NCBI GenBank assembly: GCA_004352715.1
Contig: SCFE01000100.1
Span: 1,664,770 to 1,728,769 of the forward strand
Source of the DNA: Hofstenia miamia
Taxonomy: Eukaryota > Xenacoelomorpha > Acoela
Direction of reading: 5' to 3'
DNA length: 64,000 nt
Under the pieces are notes generated by a model, which ran no database searches, was not told the DNA's origin, and saw nothing but the letters and a program-made list of their open reading frames with translations. The translations under genes and the position numbers were made by a program. Positions 11,263 through 22,670 of the stretch are shown here, in pieces; position 1 is the stretch's first letter; every line of letters begins with the position of its first letter.

Positions 11263-11449
11263 AGTGTCTAGATCAGGAGAATATACAAAGTTCATGCTCA
11301 ACTTTACAGCATTTGCAGTGAATTCGGGGAAAAATGATGCTACATTTTTTAATAAAAAAATCTTAGAAATTTAATGCCATGATTAGCTACGAAATAAGTC
11401 AATCATCCCATAATTATAAAGTAAGCAGGTAGAACTTCTTATGAAATTC

Positions 11450-11783
11450 AATATATATATATATATNACATTAGACCAATACTCAGATGAATTGTCTCGA
11501 ATTAAATTGGCCCACCTAATATGGCAAAATCTTTGCCTGGGGTTAAGAATGGCTCTCTGGATGCCACGAAAGTGCCAATTGAATACTTCTTCAGGATCTT
11601 TCGCACCGTTCTTGCTGTCACAAGGTGACCATCAGCCCATTCCTTACGAAATTCTTTTGAAGTCCTCCTGGGATTTCACTTTGAAAGGCACACAAGAGCT
11701 GATTTGGAGGTTTCGGGGGACTTCTTTGGTCTTCCGGATTTTGGCTTGGGACAATGATNTATATATATATATATATATATATA
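11450..11783. other. Misplaced 291-bp Tc1 fragment between two single Ns and (TA)n tracts
   Basis: Bases 11468-11758 are identical, as far as I can read, to 9803-10093 of Tc1 copy 1. The fragment is bounded by single Ns at 11467 and 11759, and by (AT)n on both sides (11451-11466, 11760-11783). No real insertion would start and stop inside a transposase gene at such seams, so this is an automated gap fill with a repeat read. The open frame spanning it (11441-11821) has no biological meaning. Confidence 0.85.
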
Positions 11784-13537
11784 GTAGTCCTAACGTGAAT
11801 CGGATGTTGTTGAACTTATAGTTGATGAAATTGTGATAAAAAATCCATTACGAAGCTGTTTCCAGGAAAAAAACCAGAGAAAAATAAAAGGGATGTTAAG
11901 ATGGCGTATTTGGTTGATGACATTGTGAGCAAATATCAAACATTTAATGACTGAACGTAGAAAAGTTAGGAAAGTGTTGAATTTTAAATCTCGATGTTAA
12001 TTTAGCATTGAAATTCGATGGCAATGAAATTTTTAAGTAGCAAGTGAAAGCAAAATTATATTCCCACCTCAAGGCTGCGACTTCATACTCAACTGATGCT
12101 AATTGCATTTTTCTTTAATCATAATGTTAAATATTACGCAAAATCCTGCTTTGCCGTAAGTAGCATTCACGTATGGTGAGCATTAAATAAAAAACAGTGA
12201 GGTTTTATGTTAAACAATTTAAATGGTTCACTTTTCAAGGTCATCACGGCGTTGAAAATTGGGCAATATTTAGAGTCAAACGAAAGCCTGATTGACTTCC
12301 CACAAGAAGCCTAGCCTAATAGAAATTACAACAAAATAATATTTAAACGAATTTATGCAAATCAATTAAATTTAGAGAACATGTTCACTCGCACAAGTTA
12401 ATTAACAAAAGTTCGACTGGACATAATGGAACCGCCAGTCCACTCAAGGTCAATCTAATGCGTTTAAGAATGCATACTCTAAAATGCTTACAAAATTTTA
12501 TCAAAAAAACGCATGACACTGTTTAGCGTTTGAGGTTGTCATAAAATAAATGGATAAATTCGTGAATTTTTTATGTTCTCCACTGCATTTAAAAAGTTTG
12601 ACATCGATTTTAAGCGCTTCTAGAATTTTGGGACTTTCAATTAGTGATAAAACATTTTCATTAAAATTTACGATGCACTAAGCATCAGAATATGATCAAA
12701 TAATATTACGGAGTGGAATAAATTTCTAATCAAGTTCAGTCAGGTAAATATGCATCAGTGATGTAAAACTAATTGGACTAACAAAAGCAATCAACAGAAA
12801 TTAAAGGCAATAAATTTACTTTGAAATTCTATCCAAAAATAGATTAATTCAACTTCACAAGAAACACTGGAGAAATAATGAGAAATATTTGAACTTTGTA
12901 ACTTTTCAGTTCGAGGAAAAGGATTTTAAATTGTCAGGCCAATTCTTACTATATTGCTGTGCTTGTAGACGAATAATAAATTTTGAAAGAGCACTAAAGT
13001 CAATATTTGATATTTAGCAGTCCATTGAAAGAATAGCAGCTTTGAATCGTATGGCGTGAGTTTGCTTTAAGAAATTTAATACAATTCATTACTAATTGAT
13101 AAAATATAATTTACTTGATTTTTTCCAATTAATAATAATAATTAAAGCAACAATAAAATTAACAATCACGCAATGTTGAAAAACCCCAAAATGGGCAAAT
13201 GGGTTATGATTCCCAACAAAAATTAAGAAGTCGCTCACGTCTCATTAAGAAATTTTTCAGAATAATCAATAATAGGGTTAGGTAAGACCATTACTGAAAA
13301 AATCATAAAAGTATTTTGATTAAAATAGACAACAAACGAATCTATCGTCATATACCACTTGAGAAATTGAAATACTTGTAAAGAAAATATGATAGCTTTC
13401 ATTTTTTAATGTAAATCAGCTAATTTTTTCAGAAAAGTGAGTGATAAGCTAGGTGATTTTTTTATTGACTTTAAACCTTGAAAAATTGACCTGACGAATT
13501 GACTTGAAAAAGGAAAAAATGACTGTAAAAAATGACT
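11784..13537. other. Intergenic, AT-rich
   Basis: No gene seen. Near 13480-13560 a loose repetition of GACTTGAAAAA/TGACTGTAAAAAATGACTTTAA occurs, too irregular to call a satellite. Confidence 0.4.
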
Positions 13538-13762
13538 TTAAAAATCATTATTTCTACAAAACAAATATTTATCAAAGGAGTTCACGTCGAAAAGAATGGA
13601 AGCCTCTATATTCTGTTCAAGAAAATTGCTATCCTCTTCAGGAAGTATGTTAAGTTTTGTAAAAGACCGTTCCATGCCTCTCCACTCGAAAGTTGAGCCG
13701 CAGTCTTGAGACAAGTGAAACAGCCTTCCATTTCTATTGCTAACAATTGAAATTGACCGCTT
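13538..13762 (-). other. Candidate coding exon of unknown family
   Basis: On the minus strand a 74-codon frame opens just after a stop at 13763-13765 and ends in TAA at 13538. It contains NRNGRLFHLSQDCGSTFEWR and then LPEEDSNFLEQNIEASILF, with varied codons in an otherwise AT-rich area. The sequence TTTCAATTGTTAG just inside the frame could be a splice acceptor, but it would switch to another open frame (MEGCFTCLKTAAQLSSG), so the true frame is uncertain. I recognise no family. Confidence 0.28.
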
Positions 13763-14287
13763 TTATTGATGTTCATTCAAAAATGGAATTTTTACCAAAA
13801 AATCACCTTTTTGACCGACTTTACCCAAAAATTGGTCAAATAGACCCTAATGTTGAGGTGAGTTTTCGAATTTGGTTCTGCAAAACCAAAGTATTCCTTG
13901 TTTACGGATTTAAGGTTGTCGACTGCATTCCAGTGACTATAATAAGAGAATACGTTACACCTATTATATCTAATCTTTTATTAATATGCGATAGTGCAAA
14001 ACTTGATTTCAAAATGTCTTATGGAGCAAGATATCATATATTTCCATGAAGTGCATTGGTTGCTGGTTGAATCCTGGATTAAATACAAGCTGTATATGCT
14101 TATGCATCACACAATCTATATCTTAGATATTCCTGCTTATCTAATTAACATGCTAGAGATTGATCAGACAAGTAAGCAGAAAAGGATTGTGTACAAGCAT
14201 TTGTGGCACATGCCCTGGAGCTTTTTCTGTAACTTCTTATGCATGGAATACTTTACCTTAATGCTTAATTGGCTGTTCCTTAAGTGA
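13747..14287 (+). other. Two overlapping unassigned open frames
   Basis: Frames 13747-14049 (100 codons, TTG start) and 13994-14287 (97 codons, TTG start) overlap by 56 bp in different phases. The first contains MEFLPKNHLFDRLYPKIGQ. The second is hydrophobic with several Trp and Tyr residues. A frameshifted pseudogene would look like this, but I cannot name a family. Confidence 0.18.
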
Positions 14288-14883
14288 TGTATTCAAGAAA
14301 GAAAGGTAAAATATTTTGATTTAGGGCTATTATTATGGAGACGTAATAGTGGTGCTTAAACTTTTGAAATAATAATAATAACGTTTTACATACAAATTGA
14401 AAAATGAATGTTTGCTGGTAATTATTATTTCTGGTTATAATATAAAATCCTTTCTAATTGGAGAATAGATTTTAAATATAAACGTGTGCAAATAAATGAA
14501 AGCGTTCATGGAATATAGGAGTAGGGATTTAATGGGTGATAAATCACGATTTTTAGTATTCTGTCAGATGATAAATTACTTCTATTTCCCAAAAGCAGCC
14601 GAGCGCATGACAGACTTCTAAAATAATCGATTAATTTGGAGGCCGTTAAATACTCTCAAACACTCACTTCTGATAGGATAAAGAGTGTTTTCGGAAGTAT
14701 ATTTCAAAAGATATTTCAAAGTTGTACATTATTGGATTTTTACTATCAGAAAGTTTAAATGAGCCTTTTACCTTTGTAGCACCATATGTTTCTCAGAGTG
14801 CTGCTATCATTTCATTGGAATAAGAACGTTATTCAAGAACAATTTACAATAGCTAAAATTAGAATGAATGCTCTGCTTACACC
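14288..14883. other. Intergenic
   Basis: No supported gene or repeat. A (TA)n run leads into the gap. Confidence 0.4.
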
Positions 14884-15911
14884 ATATATATATATATATA
14901 TATATATATATNNNNNNNNNNNNNNNNNNNNNNNNNNNNNNNNNNNNNNNNNNNNNNNNNNNNNNNNNNNNNNNNNNNNNNNNNNNNNNNNNNNNNNNNN
15001 NNNNNNNNNNNNNNNNNNNNNNNNNNNNNNNNNNNNNNNNNNNNNNNNNNNNNNNNNNNNNNNNNNNNNNNNNNNNNNNNNNNNNNNNNNNNNNNNNNNN
15101 NNNNNNNNNNNNNNNNNNNNNNNNNNNNNNNNNNNNNNNNNNNNNNNNNNNNNNNNNNNNNNNNNNNNNNNNNNNNNNNNNNNNNNNNNNNNNNNNNNNN
15201 NNNNNNNNNNNNNNNNNNNNNNNNNNNNNNNNNNNNNNNNNNNNNNNNNNNNNNNNNNNNNNNNNNNNNNNNNNNNNNNNNNNNNNNNNNNNNNNNNNNN
15301 NNNNNNNNNNNNNNNNNNNNNNNNNNNNNNNNNNNNNNNNNNNNNNNNNNNNNNNNNNNNNNNNNNNNNNNNNNNNNNNNNNNNNNNNNNNNNNNNNNNN
15401 NNNNNNNNNNNNNNNNNNNNNNNNNNNNNNNNNNNNNNNNNNNNNNNNNNNNNNNNNNNNNNNNNNNNNNNNNNNNNNNNNNNNNNNNNNNNNNNNNNNN
15501 NNNNNNNNNNNNNNNNNNNNNNNNNNNNNNNNNNNNNNNNNNNNNNNNNNNNNNNNNNNNNNNNNNNNNNNNNNNNNNNNNNNNNNNNNNNNNNNNNNNN
15601 NNNNNNNNNNNNNNNNNNNNNNNNNNNNNNNNNNNNNNNNNNNNNNNNNNNNNNNNNNNNNNNNNNNNNNNNNNNNNNNNNNNNNNNNNNNNNNNNNNNN
15701 NNNNNNNNNNNNNNNNNNNNNNNNNNNNNNNNNNNNNNNNNNNNNNNNNNNNNNNNNNNNNNNNNNNNNNNNNNNNNNNNNNNNNNNNNNNNNNNNNNNN
15801 NNNNNNNNNNNNNNNNNNNNNNNNNNNNNNNNNNNNNNNNNNNNNNNNNNNNNNNNNNNNNNNNNNNNNNNNNNNNNNNNNNNNNNNNNNNNNNNNNNNN
15901 NNNNNNNNNNN
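14884..15911. other. (TA)n tract and 1000-N assembly gap
   Basis: A (TA)n run at 14884-14911 is followed by exactly 1000 Ns (14912-15911). The round number suggests an arbitrary gap length. The gap removes the 5' part of the DD41D element that resumes at 15912. Confidence 0.95.
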
Positions 15912-16638
15912 AAGCATGGGTTTGAAACCCTACATCCCGAGATTATTTCATGCACTCCATGAAGACGACTCAGATCGACGCCTACAGTTTGCAGAAGAAT
16001 TTTTGGCTTATGCTGAAGAAAATGTTTCCTTTGTTAATTCCATCTTATGGTCTGATGAGGCAGTATTTAAGCTGAACAGTCACATTAACAGGCACAACTG
16101 CATCTACTGGAGAAGCAATAATCCCCACGAGATCATCGAAAAAGAAGTAAATCTTCCAGGAGTCACAGTCTGGTGCGGCATTTCTTCTCAAGGAATTATT
16201 GGGCCCTACTTCTTTGATGGTACTGTGTCAGGTTCGTCTTACCTTAAAATGCTATCCGAATGGCTGTGGCCTCAGATTGAGTCGAGAATACAAGGTGGTG
16301 AACGAATCATTTTCCAGCACGACGGAGCAACACCACATTTTGCAATTATTGTGAGAGACTGGTTGAATGCAAAGTTCCCGGCTTCGTGGATTGGAAGGCG
16401 TGGTTGGATGGAATGGCCGCCGCGTTCGCCTGATCTTACCCCACCGGACTTTTTTCTTTGGGGAACGTTGAAAGACTTGGTGTACAACAGAAAGCCTCAA
16501 ACAATCGAGGAATTGACCGCAGCAATCACCGATGGTGTACTATCAATTGACAATGAGTTGTGCCAAAGGGTGTGCCAGTCGGTATCTTCAAGGCTGCAGA
16601 AATGTTTGAACAGCGATGGTCATCATTTCGAAGACTGA
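15912..16638 (+). CDS. DD41D mariner-type transposase, C-terminal 240 residues, intact after the gap
   Basis: Catalyses cut-and-paste transposition at TA sites in the nucleus, by family. The frame is open from the gap edge to TGA at 16636-16638. Counting from the first ATG at 15916, which is internal and not the true start, the catalytic residues are Asp47 in WSDEAVFKLN, Asp136 in FQHDGATPHF and Asp178 in SPDLTPPDFFLWG. The second and third are separated by 41 residues, giving the DD41D signature seen in rosa-like mariner relatives. The protein ends in LNSDGHHFED. No stop or frameshift is visible, unlike every other transposase here, so this copy is young. The N-terminal helix-turn-helix domain is lost in the gap. 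Confidence 0.88.
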
Positions 16639-16755
16639 ATTACTATTCGAACATGAATTGAAACGACGTTTTTAGTTATGTTTAAATAAAAATTTAATGT
16701 TTTACATGTATATTGTATCTAAATTTCATATTTTGCGTTACTTTTGTCACACCCT
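15912..16755 (+). mobile_element. DD41D mariner-type element, 3' part
   Basis: The left end is in the gap. The right end probably lies at 16755, in GTTACTTTTGTCACACCCT, whose reverse complement starts AGGGTGTGAC as mariner ends often do. The 3' untranslated part (16639-16755) carries AATAAA at 16685-16690. Confidence 0.75.
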
Positions 16756-16858
16756 CAAAATATTGAAATCAGATGCATGTAAATGTTGCTACGTTGAAAG
16801 GCGATTACGATATAAATTGAGAACACTTCTTAAGATTCTGTGAACACTCCGTTAGAGA

Positions 16859-16984
16859 ATGAATGTTGTGGATTCGATAATTCTTATCGAAGTCCATCCA
16901 AGATCGGAAGATGACATTTCCCATGCACAAAGCATGGATGAACATCGATCTTCTTGTAAAGAAGGTAGTCCGGATATCTGGTGA
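16859..16984 (+). other. Short ATG-initiated frame, 41 codons, acidic
   Basis: ATG at 16859 opens a 41-residue frame: MNVVDSIILIEVHPRSEDD, then a Ser/His/Asp-rich tail ending PDIW. Codon use is less AT-biased than the flanks. A possible 5' splice site GAAG|GTAGTC occurs near its end. It could be a small first exon or chance. No family is recognised. Confidence 0.2.
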
Positions 16985-17403
16985 TCTGTAACACTGCCAG
17001 TTTCTAGAAAAATTGTTTCACCAAATTCAAAATGCTTGCTTGAGTAAAAGGATCTTTAATCAATTTTCGCCTTCGCTTAAACATTCTCAATGCAGATGTG
17101 AATGATTCTTCACTTAAATAATAACATTTAGTGATATATATTCGGTCGGATAACCAGATGCAGCTCATAATCCTTGAAATAACAATGCAGCAAAACTGTA
17201 GTAGGATCTAACTGATTTAACAAATGTTAGACTTTCATTGATTCGTTCATGAGCAATTAAAAAGCAATGAGTCACATCACGTCACATCACGGCACATTTT
17301 TTGATTGTTTTAAAATATTTCTTTCCTATATTTTTTAGAAATATAATGAAATTTTCATAAAAGCGTACGATTGCATTCATTATTACCGGATATAATCTTT
17401 AGT

Positions 17404-17424
17404 TTTTTTTGACTCACCCTGTAT
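17404..17424. mobile_element. Solitary mariner-like terminus
   Basis: TTTTTTGACTCACCCTGTA looks like the outer end of a TA-target element (reverse complement TACAGGGTGAGTCAAA). I find no matching opposite end within the window. Confidence 0.4.
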
Positions 17425-17589
17425 ATTTATAAGTAGTTTAGTATATCGTTTTCATTTACTGCGTTTAGAGAAGGAGGAGAAATTTTGACCTGAAAAAGCT
17501 GACCAAGCTTTCAAAACTTTCAAATATTTACATCTGAAAAATATCTGCAAAACCTTTATGAGCATGGAATTAGCAGGTAATTAGACTTC

Positions 17590-17820
17590 ATTACCTCCCC
17601 AAGGAGGTTATAATTTGGTAGCATTGGTTTGTTTGTTTGTTTGTCTGTTAGCAAATTTTCGGAAAAATTAATAAATGGATTGACCTCAAATTTTCACCAG
17701 AGGTGCGTCTCCGCCCAAGGAGGAATCCATTAAATGTTGGTGCTAATCCGGGGGACACAAGCAGCGTGGCGGAGGTCTGGGCTCTCCGAGTGCTTTTCTA
17801 GTTTTCAATGCAATTGAAGT
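17590..17820 (+). repeat. Dispersed repeat with (GTTT)n core, aquatic-animal type
   Basis: Order of landmarks: CTCCCCAAGGAGGTTATA, GTAGCATTGG then GTTTGTTTGTTTGTTTGTCTG TTAGCAA as one block, GGATTGACCTCAAATTTTC, GGTGCTAATCCGG, GCGGAGGTCTGGGCTCTCC, GAGTGCTTTTCTAG. I recall the same order of blocks from repeats common in fish, molluscs and other aquatic animals. That is memory, not a search. No coding frame is present. Confidence 0.55.
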
Positions 17821-18261
17821 CATTATTTGTAGTTGCAAAATTTTTGCAAAGTAAAAGAAATTTCTTCAAATTCTTTATAAAGCTTTGGAAATTTTTTGCA
17901 AAGAATGTAAAAAGCTTCTTAAAGACCTTGAAAGTTATCAAATAATGTCGGACTAAGACTAATTATTTGTAAATTTGGAAAAAGCGGATTTTCCTATAAA
18001 AATAATGGTAGGCGGCTAGGCTAAAGTTTAAAGACACTTACCTTTTGTTAGATCTTTCATTAATGAAAATCAATATTTACAAGCATTGGCATTGCATGGA
18101 AATTTGTGGCATAGGAGTCACCTACTATGATATTAGATCAATTAATTTATAGATATAAATCCAAAAAAAATGTATCACGAAATTTTATTGAAACTGAATG
18201 CCGCTTTTCTATTTTGAATTGTTACAAATTTGTCTATGACATTTTATTTTGAAAAATCTTT

Positions 18262-18696
18262 CTAAAAATAACTTTTCTCAATTGAAATCAACGATGGAGC
18301 ATTTAGTCTATCCTCTGCCATTGTGTTCTTTAGGAATGACTTTTTTAAGGAACGAAAGCATCGTTCATGTTCACCTGTATTAATGGGTGCTGTTAAGACG
18401 ATATTCATCAATATCTCAAATTTGCCTTTAAGAGTTACATTGTGGTAACTTTCCAAAATTCCTTAAACTCTTCGGTTTTATAAACGATTTGCAATTCATT
18501 TTGATAGTTTATGAATGATTGATATTGGGAAATTTACTCTGAAAATAGAAAAGTTTAAAGTATCTACAAGAGATAAACATTTTAAATGTTCACTAGATTC
18601 AAATCGCATTTTGAACCGTTGAACGATTAGATCACAGCATTCAATAACATAGCCGATTCTATTTGGCTTGCAATATGTTGTAGGTTTAATAGTCAT
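18262..18696 (-). pseudogene. hAT-family transposase C-terminal remnant
   Basis: Minus-strand frame 18262-18456 contains NTGEHERCFRSLKKSFLKNT followed by MAEDRLNAPSLISIEKSYF. This is the hAT C-terminal dimerisation region, with the ER(C/S)F..LK...L.NTM...RL...L.SIE pattern. The upstream frame 18496-18696 (YVIECCDLIVQRFKMRFESS) fits the preceding part of the same protein but lies in another phase. There are no zinc-finger or catalytic blocks. In intact proteins this domain allows multimerisation of the transposase. It is dead by truncation and frameshift. Confidence 0.75.
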
Positions 18697-19387
18697 TTCA
18701 TTTGAGTATTTCTCTCGAATATTTCAGGTGTATATGAGCACTTACATAACAAGTAATTTTTTATGTTATATGTTCTAAATGACGTCAACTTGTAGTATGA
18801 ACTCTGAAAATATTGAAAGGTAAACATTAAAATTTTCGTCATTTAATATATTTAATATTGACGAGGCTTCGTATAAAATATTCTTAAAACATTGTTTCAG
18901 TAATTGTTTTTTATGAGTTAACTCGAGATTGAAAATTCCAGCTTTTTGCAATAGCATGAGATTTAAAGTGCGTTTTTCCATCTTTTTATTAGGTACTAAC
19001 GTTTATAGGCTTGTGTGGCCCAAATTTTAAAATTTCAAGCTTGTGACTGAAATTTAATGATGAAAAGCAGCGTTAAAGAATGTAATCAACCTTGTTCATT
19101 TTTTAAAAACATGAAAACATCAAATTCAAAATTTACATTTAATAGTAATTATAACGGAACAAAATTGTATTTTGATTTCTTGAAAACTAAAGTGTCAAGA
19201 ATTTTGGTGCAGAATTTTACCTGCAACATTGAAATTATCAAACTAATGGGTTATTTTTATTCAGTTTTTAACCAAGTTTTTTTCCAAAAAACATTGATTT
19301 TTCCTGAACAATATTGGTTTGTAAAAAGCAAGAGTTGATTTTTATGAACTGATAGGTTTTTGTTAACACACCAGTAAAACAACTTCA

Positions 19388-20382
19388 TCAGACGTTTCAC
19401 TTCTGAAAACATCATTGCCACCTAGCCAAAGTCCGGAAGACCAAAGAAGACCTCAAAGCAAAGATTAGGCCGACTGATTTGGGCTAATTTAATGAGAGAT
19501 AATTCATCTTAAGATTGGTCTAATGTTATACTATCAGATGTGTCAAGATTTGAGCTATGCTTATCAAAAGCAATGTTGATAAAGAAACCAACTGGGCAGA
19601 TGTTCAGATTTTTGCATCGATTTACTCGGGGACCATGAAGTACGGTGGGAAGTCTGTAATGGTATGGAGTGGAATATGGAAGTGTGACTTTCGCAGATTT
19701 TTCAGATCACTGCTACTCTCCCAAGCCCTCAATATGCTCGGATTCTAGAAAAGGAACTCTTGCCACTCCTTGCAAGTGATTTAATATATCAGCAGAATGA
19801 TGCTCCATGTCATACCTCAAAAGAAATGAAAAACTTCTTCCATAATAACGGGGTTGTTTTCCTTGCTGACTGGCCTGGACAATCTTCAGACCTTAATATT
19901 ATCGAAAATATGTTGAAGGAGGTCAAATATCGAATTGGACAGAATACTCTTCACACCGAAGATGAACTGTAGAGCACAATAAATTTTAAGCAATTCCCAA
20001 CAGCTTTATTGAAAGGCATTTTGCTTCAATCCCTGATCGCCTTGAAGCTGTTATTCGCTCAAGGGGACACCCTACATTAAAAAGTGCTTATATTGCATCA
20101 ATTATTAATTTATGTATCTTATTTTGAATTTACTTTTTTTGGATTTGCTCATTTGTTAAAATTTTTTCAGGTGGCCGAATACATTTTTCCAATACTGGTT
20201 TATAAATTTTGATTTAAAATTAATAACAATTGTTATTTTACATATTTGATGGTATTAAACATACAGATTTTCCTTTCTCAATCAAAGTAGCACTTATTTA
20301 TAATCTTAAGCACATTCTATCTAATGAATGTTCATTATTTATTCAAAATAACAAGGTGATCGAAGACATATTTCCAGTACTC
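19388..20382 (+). mobile_element. Tc1-like element, copy 2, 5' truncated
   Basis: Homology to copy 1 (opposite strand) starts around 19388 at CATCAGACG and ends at the outer terminal repeat GGTGATCGAAGACATATTTCC at 20355-20381, which ends CAGTACT. An inner repeat GGTGGCCGAATACATTTTTCC lies at about 20172-20192. Between them are about 160 bp also present in copy 1. The right end is thus a complete IR/DR unit. The left end and the first third of the gene are missing, and an internal deletion follows GACCAAAGAAGACC. Confidence 0.8.
19557..19972 (+). pseudogene. Tc1-like transposase pseudogene, copy 2
   Basis: Two frames (19557-19748 and 19760-19972) carry GTMKYGGKSVMVWSGIWKCD and then CHTSKEMKNFFHNNGV and ADWPGQSSDLNIIENMLKEV. 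The second catalytic position, Asp in copy 1 (EQDGAP), is Asn here (QQNDAP, codon 19796-19798), so catalysis would be lost even without the frameshift. The Glu in LNIIE is present. There are 35 residues between this position and the Glu, one more than the classic DD34E spacing. The first catalytic Asp region (PSDVSRFEL) lies just upstream at about 19537. Confidence 0.8.
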
Positions 20383-20619
20383 TTTATGTATGATATTCCA
20401 TTGAGCAGATGTAACTTAAAAGGCAGGGCAGCATTATATAATTCTATAATATACGAAAAAATATTACCAGAAAACCTGTATTGGTCAAACACGCTTTCAC
20501 TCAACTGTCAGAAAAGAAACACGCACCTTTTCGATATTTGCAAATTTGCTATTACAATAAATTTCGGTAAAATTTCATCAGCACTAACGGGTTTACAAAT
20601 GCAAAGAGTACTTTGTTAA
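20230..20619 (+). other. Unassigned 129-codon frame
   Basis: Opens with TTG within the Tc1 copy 2 right end and continues 237 bp past the element. The part outside reads RCNLKGRAALYNSIIYEKIL and later THLFDICKFAITINFGKISS. Being partly inside a transposon end, it is unlikely to be a natural unit, although the stop-free tail is long for DNA this AT-rich. Confidence 0.15.
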
Positions 20620-21315
20620 CAGAAACACGTTTACTTTATCTACTATGACAGTCAAGTTGATGTTGTAGGCAACAGGAATTACAGAATAAAGATGGAAAGC
20701 TATGTAAATGGTAAATAGATTTATAAGTTAATTTGAATAAATAAACTCTTGGCGTTGCAGCTTCAATTGATTCCTCTTCAAGAGATCATTTGTAGAAATG
20801 AAGCCATTTTCACCGTTTGATTGTTCAGAAGATTAAAATGTTTGTTTCAAATGATCACGTTGTAACTTTGCCCAAAAGTAACATTTTTCATGAATTTTTG
20901 AGGAAATTAAGCAGCAGAAAGCACAAATTTGCAGCTTGAATGACACCTGAGCAAAAATATATCAATTCATTATTCTATCAGCTAATCCAATTTGTCACTA
21001 TCATAGTTCATATTATGACAAATTTACACATATATATTTCAAATTTATAGTTATAAATATATACATACGCCAATGCTCAGCAAAAATTGTCTAGAAAATA
21101 TCACTTTAAGGCTCTTGCCAACTGCCTAATATTCCACCACAATATCAAAACTATAATTATTAAGTAAATCGTTCATAAAAAATAATTTGCCGTATAATTT
21201 ATTAACCATTCGCTAATCATTTTGCCAACATACAATCAAATTAAAAATTTATAACTTGATGAAATTTAAAAATAGTTTTTTCTAAACAACATGCACCATT
21301 GTCTATATAGGTTCG

Positions 21316-21318
<3 letters not shown>
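20620..21318. other. Intergenic
   Basis: No gene seen. Confidence 0.4.

Positions 21319-21352
<34 letters not shown>
21319..21352. repeat. (TA)17 microsatellite
   Basis: Uninterrupted dinucleotide run. Confidence 0.95.
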
Positions 21353-21353
<1 letters not shown>

Positions 21354-21394
21354 CTTCAAAATGGCGCTAATTATAAACGTAACGATATTCTTAA

Positions 21395-21572
21395 CAGTGG
21401 CGGCGGAAAAAATTTTGGTTAGGAGGAAGAGAAAGTTACATTTATTGGCAAGCTTAATGACTAAATAAGAGCACTTTTACTATTTGCACTGTAAAATTTA
21501 GGTCATTTTTCTGAAAAACTTGATTTTAGGAGGCAAGTGAAATCTCTGCACTCCTCACTTGGCCCGCCACTA
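21395..21572. mobile_element. Short hAT-type MITE, 178 bp
   Basis: The left end CAGTGGCGGCGG and right end CCCGCCACTA are imperfect inverted repeats. The 8 bases before (attcttaa, 21387-21394) and after (atacttac, 21573-21580) agree at 6 of 8, as an aged 8-bp target duplication would. CAGTGGCG ends with 8-bp duplications are typical of hAT elements. Confidence 0.6.
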
Positions 21573-22670
21573 ATACTTACCAGTTTGTGAGTTATGAGTG
21601 TTCAATTTTTTTAGTAACATTCAAATTTAAACATATTTCTGACCAACTTTGGATTAAAATATTGAAAATTTAATGAACATTTTGAGAAACAGTGTAATCA
21701 GATATCCCTGCAGCTGTAGGTTGGTACTTTCTTTTTATTTGCTATCTTAAATATCATCTAAAGCTCAAAGCTTTATAATATTTCTTCAACCAGTTTACTA
21801 TCATAGTTGAAAACGTAAATACGATTTTGAAGGACAACTAATTCCAACAACACAAATAATTCAAGAAAAAGCGCTTCAAGAGTAAATTAAATTCTCAAAT
21901 TACAAACAGAATGCATGAGTCTCATACTTAATACGATATATTTTGGTATCAAGTGCTACCCTAAGTTGACATGTGACTGATCTAAAAAATTAACCAAATA
22001 GAACATATAATGTTAAATTTACATTGAAAAAATCTGCCACTAAGAGGAAATATTCTTAAAGGCTGTCTGGTGCTCTCAGAGAAAAATATTTGTTTGATAT
22101 TTTAGGGTCGCAAACGTCGTATTCAATACAAACCCGACCTATTCTGAAAAAATTAAACCTCAGTGAGACAAGTATTTTGGGGTAGCAATTGTATGTACGT
22201 GGAACACTCTGTATTCTTTTTTATCAGTTGAGATATGAATGTAAAATTATAATATAAACATGATGTTTCGAACAACACTTAATTCAAATTAATGCCTTTG
22301 TAATGCAGGCTCGTTGGACGCCCAAAAAATTTTAACAATAGAAAAATTAGCAAAAAAATTCGAAAACAGTATATTGTATCAAACGTACTTCATATCATTT
22401 ATATGTTGAAAACAAATTTAGTTTGTGTTTTCTAAATGTACATAACCATTGTTCATTCGGGGTCATAAGTTCGTTTAAGACAAGTTGTTAATAGTCTAGT
22501 GCATATTTTATATAGTGAATTTGCTAGTACAGACCCGGACTGTCCAGATCTTGCGATACGGGCCAGTAAAGTAAATCTCATTATTCCAACTTAATTGTAA
22601 CTCAATTGCTAATGGACTAGAGTTTATTCGACTCAACTTTGAAAAAAGAATTTTTTCAAAGGTTTTATAT
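21573..22670. other. Intergenic with one solitary transposon end
   Basis: No gene seen. At about 22165-22214 the sequence GTACGTGGAACACTCTGTAT resembles the 3' end of a mariner-type element (ACAGAGTGTTCCACG inverted). Its partner is not found. Confidence 0.4.

Noticed and set aside
11441-11821. A third Tc1 copy
   Set aside because: It is an exact internal fragment bounded by single Ns, so an assembly patch.
14786-15962. Open frames of 346-382 codons on both strands
   Set aside because: They consist almost entirely of N read as X, flanked by (TA)n translated as IYIYIY.
16252-16500. Minus-strand frames of 71-82 codons
   Set aside because: Antisense shadows of the intact DD41D transposase.
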